Origin: Latrodectus hesperus
Taxonomy: Eukaryota > Arthropoda > Arachnida > Araneae > Theridiidae
Reading direction: 5' to 3'
DNA length: 64,000 nt
Assembly: GCA_037975125.1 (NCBI GenBank)
Contig: CM075852.1
Span: forward strand, 10,461,814-10,525,813
Below the pieces are notes generated by a model. It made no database searches. It saw only the letters and a list, made by a program, of their open reading frames with translations, and was not told the origin of the DNA. Numbering within the stretch: position 1 is the stretch's first letter; every line of letters begins with the position of its first letter. This document shows, piece by piece, positions 42,201-54,200 of the stretch. The translations under genes and the position numbers were made by a program.

Positions 42201-45200
42201 GAGCAAACGGAGTGTATATCACGTGCCCCAAAAAATGAAAATGCTCAAACTACTTCTTTAACGAAATATATTGAAACTCAATCAAACACCATTGCTGCGA
42301 ATTATCAAGTTTCATAAACTATAGTGCAATATGAGAAACCTTTTAATGAAGGCTAATGTTTAAAGGAAGCTTGGCTGCAAACCATACTTATTCGATGATT
42401 TCGAAAACAAAGAAAAAATTATCCGAAGAATTAAAGACATGCCGATAGCTAAGAATACAGTGAAAAAGAAAATTTTGGGTATGGCGGAAAATGAAAATTT
42501 TCAACAAAAAATTCATATAGTCTTGCGAATTTATATCCATTTACCTTGACGAATCTACCGACGTAACAGACTCTGCTCGCTTACCAATTTTTGTACGTTA
42601 TTTTGTTCAAAACAGTATTAAAGAAAAATTGATAAGTTTATCAATATTAACATCAACAACAAAAGGATTAGACATATTTTAATGCAGTTATAGATGCATT
42701 GGAAAAAAGATAAATATGTCCTTCTAAAATTGTGTCAGTTACAACTGACGGTGCCCTCAGCTTAACTGGACGGGAAAATGGATTTATAAATTTATTTACA
42801 AAACGTATTGGACACACAATTCTTGATTTTCATTGCATTATTCACCAATATTATGTGCCAAAACAAGTTTAAAAATGTTTGATGAAATTTTGAATTCTGT
42901 TACAAAATTAGTCAATTTTATATCAGTACGAGCACTAAATTAAAGAAAATTTCAAGAATTGTTAAACGAAGTAAACTCGTCGTACAATAGCTTACTTTTA
43001 TACAATAATGTACGCTGATAAAGCCGCGGAAATGGTTTGCAAGGATTTGTAAAGATTTGTAGATTGTTTCGAGGAAATAAGATGATTTTTAAAGAATAAG
43101 AAAATAATTGACCAATCAATCAGTTATTGGATGTAGAATGGCTACCAAAGTTATATTTTCACTGATTTATGCTCTCACTTAAATGAATTAAATATAAAAC
43201 TATACAAGGGGTTAATAGAACAGTCATTATAAAGTTTGAGTTAATGAAAGCGTTCGAAATGATTCCTGATGCATGAATTTTCTGCAAGATTTTCGCAATT
43301 TAAAGAATTTGAAGAAACTTTAAAATTAATTTTATATCCTGATGCAATACCATTTGAAAAATTAAATTTAAAAGTCCTTGAGTGGTTAAATTTTAAAGAA
43401 TTAGAAATGGAATTACAGTTGGATTTCAGTCAAATACCATATGGAACAAAAAATTTGTTGATTTAAGAAATGATTTAGAAATTATTGAAAGTAATCAATT
43501 ATGGGATAAAATAAATAAAATTGCATAAGAGGAAATTCGAACTACATGGAATTCAATGCGTGACACATTTAATTGTTTAAAAATATTAGCAAAGGGGCAA
43601 TTTTATCAATATTTTCATCGACGTGGGAATGTGAACCTCTATTTTTAGAATTAAATTTTATAAAAAAATAAATATAGGAATAGAATGACGGATGAGAGAG
43701 AGTCGAGCTCTGTATGCGTATTGTTGAAATTAACTAAATATGAACCAGATATTAAATCTTCATCATCTTGTGTATAGCAACATTTTTTTTTTATCCTACG
43801 CCCGACCTTGGTTTTTCAACCATCAGTCTCTGTCGGGCAGCCCAATACAGTCTTGAGGTGAATGAAAAGTCATCTTCCGCAGAATTTCTATCTGCGACGT
43901 CCGAAAGTGCAGGGCAAGTGAAAAGGTGGTCACCAGTCATATCCTCTAGTCCGCAAAAAGGGCAGATTGGAGAGTCCCTCAAATCCAAACGGTGAAGGTG
44001 TTCAAGCAACAGAAATCACATTAAAAATAATAGGTTTGAACGTGAATTCTGTTTCTAGCTTATTGCTTTTTGAAAAACATTGATTAATAAAAAAATGTTT
44101 AAAGAAGAATTGCTTTTATTTGTTTATTTAATTATACTTACGTATAGTTTCACCACGCTAACATTTCGAATGAAATTTTATTGTGGCACGTTACCTATTT
44201 AAAAAAGAATTTTTATGACTTTGTGGCACAGACATCAAAAATGGCTCGCCCTCCCTGATATAGGGTAATTAAGATCTATAATTTATATAAATTTTTAAAC
44301 ATCAATTCAACCAAACAAAATTATTGATGTTAGAAACATTTTTCCTCATGAAAAACGTTTTTAACGTCAATAATTTTAAATAACTATAATAAAATATAAA
44401 AGTTTAACTAAATTTATGTCGAAAGAGATTATGAATTCATCTAATTAGGTGAGCTAAAATTAATTTATAATCTCACTAAATAGTTAAACAATGTTCTTAA
44501 AATGTATGTGTTTTTTAATATTTTTTCCGATGTAAATGTATTCCATTTTTTTTAAATACTCAATTGTAAATACCATGACACTTACTTTTCATAGATCTCG
44601 TAAAAGTGTTAATTATTTTTTTTTGTTTGCTTACGTTTTCTTATGAAAGACTATTAGACTATGTATGAAGTTATGGCTTACTATAGTGTGCCGTAATTTG
44701 AGCGTATTATAATTTTAGCATATAATTTTTAATGTTTAAGAATTGAATATGTTTTTATGCTTATGGTTCTAAACGTAAAATTGACTTATTGTTACGAAAA
44801 GTTGAAAATAAGGATAATTCTTAAAAAAATTGTATAACTTAAATTTTGATCAGAAAATTATAAATTTTATAAAAATTTATTATTCGCTCCCAATCAATAT
44901 TTTTTATAATAAACTATAAATGGAATATAAAATTGGAAATAATATAAAATATGCTATTGTGTTTAGTAATGCAATTCATAAGTTTTATTACATAATTTTA
45001 GATTCTTTTTTTTAGATACTAAAAATTCTCGAAATTAGCACAAAACAATTTAAGTTTCATCTAGATTATGAGTAGTTATGATCCAAGATTTAATAAAATA
45101 GTCGTTGTGTGTGAGTGTAATTATTAATGTTAGGAATAATTAGAGATTAAATAAAGTTCTTTATATTTATGATCATTTACTTTTCAGCCAATGTCTGACG

Positions 45201-48200
45201 CATGATTTGTAGGTTCAGGCGTATTATTAATTATATAATATGTTTAACTTTTATAAACTTCCACGAATACTGTTTCTTCCTGTTTAGAATTGTAAATTAT
45301 CACAGTCTGTTCTTTTCTTTACATTCTATACCTTTTTTTTTGAAAATGTTGTTTTTAAGCGTTGTTGTTAGTTAAATAGAATTTATATTAATTAATTTCG
45401 TGCAGTGTTAATTTTGAATTAAAACTTTATTTTTGATAATATGTTGCAGAATTTTCAGGTTGCAGTCATGTATTAACATGTTTCACAGGCACAATAAATT
45501 TTCTGTATTTTTATTATTAATAAACGTATTTTTTTATCATAAAGGCAAATATATTAATGATTAAGAATAAATATTTTCATTGGTTTATATCCGAGTGAAC
45601 TTTGACAATATTTAATGTTTCATGTTTTAATCCATCATTATAAAAATTTAATGAAATTTTAATCTTAATTTTTTTAAATTGGGATATTTCATTCCTATTT
45701 CTTAAAATTCGATTGTCATCATATTGTAGAAATCTTTCTAAAAATGTTGCTAGCTTAGGTTTATAGTACTATTATTATATATGAATAGGTATATATTAGT
45801 AGATTTTAATTGAATTATTTTTATTTCGATGGATAAATTAAAAATATTTTAGAAAAAAAGCCGTCAAGAGAGCAAAGGCGCTGGCAGTGGTGTTGAAATT
45901 CTTGTCAATGAACCGTACTCTGATGGCCCTGGAGGCAGTGGACAATATACACACAAAGTCTATCATGTTGGCAGTCATCTTCCTGGTATGAGCTCTATTT
46001 TAAATATGATAAATGTATTGAGTCTGTCTTTGCTGGATAATTTCTAATTACTTGGTTTTGAATTAAAAAATAATTTTAGAGTATAGGCTATTTTATATAG
46101 ATTAATGTATATTAGCTACTTTAAATAATCTTAATATTTTAAAGTTTGTGTTAAAAAATGCTAAAATGGAACTTTCATTTATTTAATAAAGAAGCTGAAA
46201 AATTCTACATTTTGATTTCATTATAACTGTATATTTGAAGTTTTGAGATTGTCAAACGATCTTATTTGTTTATCAGTTTTTATTATTTGACATCACTTTA
46301 CTCATTTTCTATAAGAAATGTACACAATATGATTTTAAAGTAAAATAAAATATTGGCTTTATTGTTTTAGTTTATGTTGTCATAAAGTAAATTCAAATCA
46401 AGACATCTAGAACTAGTTCCAAACTTTTTCATCTCTGTAGTCAAAACTCTATAATGTTTTATTTATTTATTTTAATTAGCTTTCACATAAATTTGGTATT
46501 CATATTTTTGTGTTTTATCAACAGCATACTTTTATTAATGTTTATGAAATGAAAATTAATAAACTCTCAAAATATGCTTTTAACAACTGTTCACGCTTTA
46601 TTTAAATTTTTCTGCCAACATTGCAAATTAACATTATTAATGAAAAATCAAATAAAATAATTTTCTATGCTTGCTCAGTATATTCATTAATTAAACAACA
46701 TTGTTACAAATAGATTATTTCTAGTTTCATTGATTGTAAACATAATGTTTTAAAAATAAAAAAAGAAGGCATGTGTCAAATACCAAATTTCATCTAACAA
46801 TACATTTCTTCTAACAATATTTGTCATATGCATTAACTGGTTGTTATGATTAGATTTATAGATTAGATTAGGTTGTTACGATAATTATTTCTTAGTATTT
46901 CTCTTCAATGATAAAAATTTAAAAATCTCTTCGACTATTTCTACAGTCATATTTATATTAATTAATCTTTTAGTGTATTGTGTTTATAAAAATTTATAAA
47001 GATAATTACTAGCAACAAATATATTTTGTATCTTACTGGTTTTCTATGAATATTTAAAATTGAAATCTATAAATCCTAATCCATAATTTCACTTATTTAT
47101 ATTATTTTTTTTTAATGTTTCTTAAATATCTGTTAAATCTGCCCCTATTTTTTCATACCATATAAGCCATTCATAAATCATTTATGGAATAAAGCGGAAA
47201 TGAAAAACAATCTACTGAATTCATAAAATATATCTTGTGTGAAGCTGTTTCATTATAAATCAAACATTTTAACTTAGATATTGTCCATTACAGTAGCTAT
47301 TAAGTATATTATTATTTTGTTTTATACATAAGAGTGTACTTATTCTATAAAATATACTAAAATTTTTGTAGGATAAAATGAAAATTTAATGCATAAAATT
47401 ATGAATTTTATTGCCATATATATTTATGGTATATTACTCTGGCTATATTGTATAAATGCTGCACAGAAATTTTGGAAGGATAATTACTTATTTTAAAGTT
47501 GAGTAATGTTATGTTAATTTGAGAAGGTTGTATTCTTCAGTATATGGTGTGATCATAAATTAATGAATACTATGCATTTTTTTATTCCCCATTATCTCTT
47601 GTAGAAAAATTAATTACTACCTTTATTTTGATTTGTGAAATCACTATTACATATTAATATGAAAAAATAAAAATGTTATTTTTAGTTTTACACATTAATG
47701 AATAAAATATTAAAAAACTATGTTTAGAAACTTTAATAATACGAAATGGTAATTTTATCTTAGACTTTTGATTGTCTATCAAATCACTATTGTCAAATCC
47801 TAGTAATGAGTTATTTTAAATTAAGTATAACATTAATTAACACATTTTAAATTTTATTGCTTCTTAATAACTGGAAATCAAATGTTTTAAGAAAATTAAT
47901 AAAAATATAATTTTTCAGAGGCTGAAACTCATTCATCTTATAAATTATTATTTTTTCTTAAAGTTTTAAATGCATATATTATAATTGATTGCTAAAAATC
48001 TCTAATAAAACAATTATGAAATATCTATTTAACTAATTTCTATACTCGAAAAGTGGATTCAATAAAACTGGAATAAAATGTTAATATTCAATTTAAAAAA
48101 ATACTTTGGATCAAATTATTAATGAAATTTTTGTGTCAATGGAATTTTTTTTCCTAAAAGTTATTATTGCTTAAAGTTTCATTTTATTTTTTTATGTATA

Positions 48201-51200
48201 GCAATATAATAATATAAAAAGTTTTCTATAGTTTATTAAATAATTTTTATAAAATACTTATGTTGAAGGCATTGTTATTTCGAAGTTAGTAATTTTTATA
48301 AATTATATTTTTATTGATGATAAAATCATCACTTAAGAAACTTCATTGATGTTGTGATGCTATATTTCTTGTATACATTTAAGTATTAATATAAGTAATT
48401 TAATTTTAGTGTATTGTAATTGTGCTAAAATGTTTTGATAATAAGTTTAAAGATCTATATTAATGGCCATATATGGTTTTCTATAAATTGATTACTTGTT
48501 TTTTATTATTAAAGGTTGGTTTAAGGCTCTTTTACCAAAATCAGCTTTGACAGTAGAAGAGGAAGCATGGAATGCTTATCCATACACTAAAACACGATAC
48601 ACTTCTCCCTTTGTAGAAAAATTCTTCATAGAAATAGAGACTAAATATTTTGATGATGTTGGTCAACAAGAAAATGTTTTTAATCTCTCTGGTAGTGATT
48701 TAAGAAACCGTGTTGTAGGTAAGTAAAATAATTATTTAACGATGCTTTTTAATGAAATATTCTAGAATAATTATTTGAGCAGTTGATTATGGCTTAAGTT
48801 TTATTACACATCAATTTATGTTATCAATTATTGAACTGTAAAAATTTTCTGAAATTTGAATCGATTCAATATTTTAAAAATATACAATCTTTTCTTAAAA
48901 TGCAATTTAGTTTTTAAGTCTACTATATTTTAAATCAAGTTCAAATTAAGAAATTTTCAGTTAATCAGTATTATTATGGAGCTGGAATTCTGCTAGCTTG
49001 CTGTGATTTCTTAAGTGACTGCTTTATTAGCTTTTAATTCAAAAGGTATAAGTCTAAAGTTAAGAGGTCAAGTGATATTGATGGCCTTGCAAAATGATTA
49101 GTTGATTATTAAATTTTGTATCTGGTCATCTGATAAAAATATTTTCTGAGGGTAAAACATTTTAAGAAAAACAGTATTTCATTTCTTGATTTCTGTGTAA
49201 GATTTTGTTTATCAACTTCATACCAGATTGGCTTTTTTGTTAACTGCCCTATAATGTATTTTTGGAAAAAAAAGTTTTGTTATTAATTGTACTCTTTTAA
49301 TGAAATTAATATTTTTCAACCAAAATCTCTTAAATTCAAATTGCTATATCTTTTGTAAGCTTTTCATTATCAATTGATACTTAATAAGAAAACATTATTG
49401 GAAACCATGTATCTCTGTAGTTAAACTCTGTAGTTTCCACTGATACTTGTATTTTGAAATATCAAAAAGAACAAAATTATTAACACAATATTTAATTTTT
49501 TAAAAGGAATTTTGCAACTCAAAACTAGGTTTACAAAACAATTATTGAGACCAAACATTTTGTTTAATTCAAAAAGCAAGAGCCACTGGCACACTTTTCT
49601 ACTATCATTCTTTGAATGGTTCTCATTAAGTTGAGTAGCTTTTCTTGACATTACATCACAGGCCACAAAATATCTTTTAAATAATACATCATACTTGCTG
49701 CTAAATACTTTATTAATAAATTTACTGTGTGCATTATACTTATTAATAAATTTAAAATAACACAGAAATAATGGCTGGTGAAATAAGTGGAATAAATCAC
49801 AAGCTACAAAATTATGTTGTATTTCTTGGCATGTCTAATATTTTCAAAACCAAATTTTCTACCAAATAATGTTTTCATTAAATATTATTTTAAAGTGTTT
49901 TTTAAAGTTATTTTTTCTGAATGAAAATCATTTCGAAAATATCACAATTGGCTAATGTAATTACTGACTGTCTAGATTTACTGATAATTATAGCACATAT
50001 GTTATACATATATTAAAAGAAACTAAATTATGTTAGCTCTCTTACATATAATTTTTTCACAAATTGCATATCAGTTTTGAATATTTTTTGTCATATAAAA
50101 ATAATGTTGAAATGTAGGATTCTTAAGTAATTAATTGCATCGTAGGCCATAAAATAGCTACAAAAAAGTTGGGGTACTTTTTTAATACTATATGCAGCTT
50201 TTTTAACTGTTAACTTTTGCAGAAGTTAACAATTTTGCTTAATTTTATTTATTTATTTATTTTTTTGCTATTTTTATAACTTAAGATTTTAAAATATGTA
50301 AATTATAACTTAAATAATTTCAGTATAAGTATTTCATATTTTTACGCTTTATTAATTTTTTAATATTTATTTTTCTTAAATTTTATATTTTACTATCGCC
50401 GACCAATGGCTGAGTGGTTAACGTTCCTAACTCTTGAGCTGTGGGTCCCAGGTTTGAATCCCGGTTCGAACATGGATGTTACTATCTCTCTGTGTTTCTC
50501 TGTCTTTCTTGTGTGTTGATGTATGAATGTGGCCCGCCCTATAAGCGGGTTTGTGGTGGTATGACGCGGGTAATGCTACTCGCCTCCGTGACTTGGTTCA
50601 CAGGTGCCTGCTGGGTAACGACAAATGAGTAGCAGTTTCTGGCCTTGTTGTGGCAAAGGGTTAGTCACCCAAGTGCCCGCCGTTATTAAAAAAATAATAA
50701 AAAATATTTTACTATCATTTTAATGAAAGCAATATTCTTAAGATTTTATTTTTCCTTGCCTATATACTTGTGTATTGCATTTGTGCATTTTGTATTTTCA
50801 AAACTGTTATTTATTTTAGATTTAATTGATGTTGTAAGAGATCAACTGTATGGTTCAGATTACTGTCAGGAAGAAGATCCCAAACTCTATTATTCTTCTA
50901 AAACAAATAGAGGACCCCTTCAAGATGATTGGATTGATGAATATCAATCTAATAGAAATTCTGGAAAACCAATTATGTGTGCCTACAAACTATGTCGTGT
51001 TGAATTTCGTTATTGGGGAATGCAAACAAAGATCGAAAAATTCATTCACGATGTTGGTGAGCACATTCTCAGAAAATATATTTAAAATATTTATGTTGCA
51101 TATTCTATTTTTATAGAATAATTTCTTTTTATAATTCATATTATTTAAAATGCTAACTAGAATGTGTGCTGTGTATTGAAAGTTCATATTTATATGCAAT

Positions 51201-54200
51201 TTTATTAATATCTGCAATATTACTTGTAGGATTTTTGATAAGTAATCCAGTTTTTGATATTTTCATTTTATTTACTTACATTATATGTTATTTTTTAACT
51301 TAATTACATATTAAAATTAACTGTTAAACTTAGAGGTTATTATATGTATACAGCTCAATACTATGTTTGTTTTAATTTTTAAATATGTGACACAGAAAAT
51401 TATTCCTTAAAAGTATGTTAACCTTCCAAATATGCAATTAATTATTTTTCTTGTTAGTTTCATACTAAATTCACAAGTTAATAAATTTTATAGTTAATAG
51501 ATCCCATCAACTTTTTCATTGCATTATGAAGGACATTAAATATATAAGAAATTTAATAATGCTATTAAGTATTCCTATAAATTATTTAATAATTATTATT
51601 TTCTAATATAGCTCTTAAGAAAACTATGCTTCGTGCTCATCGGCAAGCATGGGCTTGGCAAGATGAATGGTATGGTCTTACAATGGAAGATATTCGGCGA
51701 CTTGAAAGAGAGACACAGGAAGCTCTTGCTAAAAAAATGAATAATGAAGAAGAAACTCAGCCTGCATTACATCCTAGTCCATCTGCTCTCTCAGGACAAG
51801 AGGTTGATCTTACAGCTATTGACAAAGATAACGATGTTTGTGTTCGTTTGGATGGAAGTCCATCTCCAAATAGACCACGTAAACCTCGAAATCTTTCTGT
51901 TGCTAATGTTGGAAATGATATCACAGCTGAAGATGGAAGACAAAAGTTGTGGTCAAGAAGTGGATCCAGGACTGCCCTTTGCTCACCTAGTAAGTCTATG
52001 AATATAATTAAGCAAGCTTTTAATATAATTAATGATATATAAAATATGACAGAATTTAAATTTATGCATATGTCAAATTTTACTATAAAAATATTTTGAT
52101 GATTTGTAAAAATGATGCTTATCTCTTTTGTGTTTAATATGATAAATTACTTTTGGATTATTATATTTATTAGTTATAAATTAATATATTCTGTTTAAAA
52201 TATTACTGTATATTTATTAATTATCTTATGAAATGTTAAATTATTTCATAATTTTAGTATTGTTATTCTATTTTTATTAAGATTTTTTATTTTCTTAAGA
52301 AAGTAAATTTAGATGAATTTTTCAGTTATTTATTCCAGATAAAATATTAACAGATGGCATAGTTAATTGTTCTTTATTTTTATTATAATAAACTCAGATA
52401 ACTATTCAAAGTTACCATAGTTGTTAATTATTAAATCTACTAAATAGATTTCTTCAAAAATTATTTTTACATGTTTTTAAATATTTTTCAGCAACATTAA
52501 TAGTATCAAAATTTAAGCTATATTTTTCTTATTTGATTTATCTTATTTCTTACTGGTAAATAGTGTGCAAATTCACTTTGTTCAGACTTTAACATGCAGC
52601 ATAAATTATTAAGAATAATAACAATTTAAATTGCTTAACTTCACTAAGTTACTTTTATTTATGTAATCATAAAATGTGTCATATTATATTTGTATTTTCA
52701 AAACATTGCAATATACTTTCATAAAGTTTTGTGATTTATTTGCTTTTCAATTATTGCAGCTTTCTAGCTGTATTTTTGTTTAATTCTATGAAATTTTCTA
52801 TAAATGTTTTTATTTCACTCTTTTAAGTTAGGAAGATCCTAAAATAATTTTTTTAATTAATCTTCTTTTTAATTTGTTAAAACAGCTTAATCGTTGCAAA
52901 ATGTTATTATTGTTAATCAGTTTGTTTAAAATGCTTAAAAATATAGCAATATCCAAGCCATAAAAATAATTTTTGCTTAGACCTTTCGTAGAAATATTTT
53001 TAAAATTTCAAAGAATTTATTTCAATTTATTTAAAACTGATTTTCTCTTTTATTTGTATGTTAGGTGGAAGCTCGAATGCAAGTTTTGATCTTCAAATTG
53101 CTAACTGGAGAATGGAAAGTATTGTAAGGGATTCAGAAACTAGCTCGGATGATGAATTCTTTGATGCAGAAGGTAAAATTTCATTTATTTTTATATAACT
53201 AATCAACTTTTCATAAACTAATTATATAAAAAAATTACATAGCATTACTTCATATCTTATTTTCATTGTTTTTGTAGAAAATGTTATGGAAGCATTAACA
53301 ATGACTCGTTGGAGCTCTGTAGATATGATTCCTGACGATGAAGATAAAGAACATAGTGTTCCAGAGTCTTCAGATTTCCGAGATGGTAAATTATTTATTT
53401 TCTAAGTATAGGTAGTAATTCTAAGCAGTTGTTTAAAGTTTATAAAATGTATCGGATAATATTTTTATCTCATAACATATTTTGTATGTCATAAACATTA
53501 AAAAAATTGTACATCTCAATTATATTAAGAATATCATGAGTCATCTGAATAAAATTATAAGTCACTTATTTTTTATCAAAAGATACTCTAAATTAATATT
53601 TTCAATATTTATTCATAAACTGACACATTCTAATTTGTTAATATAACTTCTGGTTAATTTTCAACTTTATGATTTTATCTTATAATTTTATTAACATTTG
53701 CTTTAATAACTTTTTCTGCATTTTATTAACTATTTACAAAAAACTTTTTTCTATGCTATAACAAATATTGCATAACATTTCCGTAACATGCATTGGTGGT
53801 GTTTCTTTTAATTTCAGATAGCATATTTTCGAATTCTTTTATCAAGAAAGTCCAGTCTGAACATGCAAATGTTCGTCCCCCAAGTGTTGGGTCTGCTTGT
53901 CCAGCAACCCGTACTAGTTTGGATACTTCTTTACCTTCTACACCTACAGCTTCTCCAGCTCACCAGTCTTCATGCACAACTACTATTTTAGCTCTCGTTA
54001 TGCACGCTGGCAGTGTATTAGATTCTGGTTTAGAACCAACTGCAAATAAAAAGACGGATGTGAATACTTTTGCAAGCTCATTTGAAGCAGTTATGAAACA
54101 ACACTATCCTGCACTTTTAGGGCATTTAAGTGTTCGCCTTGTGTCATGTGCTGCTGTATGTTCAGAAGCTCTTGCAGTCTTATCCAAGTAATTCATAGTT

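Larger units (their letters stand above)
41237..44257 (+). mobile_element. hAT transposon (GTF2IRD2/ZBED-like), 3.0 kb
   Basis: Begins CAGGGATGGCGAACCA and ends with the complement of CAGGGAGGGCGAGCCA, typical hAT termini. Flanked by an exact 8-bp duplication, atataggg (41229-41236, 44258-44265). Both subterminal regions carry GTGCCAC motifs. Inside lies a transposase pseudogene split by a nested LINE fragment. Located in rdgB intron 1, same orientation. Confidence 0.93.
31313..45852 (+). other. rdgB: rdgB intron 1 (14.5 kb)
   Basis: Phase 0 intron with gtgagt donor and ttttag acceptor. It contains two family 1 SINEs, (TA)n and (CT)n microsatellites, and a complete hAT element. No other exon was recognised. 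Such a long first coding intron could harbour enhancers, but none can be named from sequence alone. Confidence 0.85.

Noticed and set aside
43768..43995. + strand frame across the nested LINE.
   Set aside because: Shadow of the - strand ORF2 fragment carrying CPFC...H...C.
51744..52001. Alternative + frame over rdgB exon 5 (and similar at 50850-51116).
   Set aside because: Overlaps the well-supported exon in another frame with no homology.
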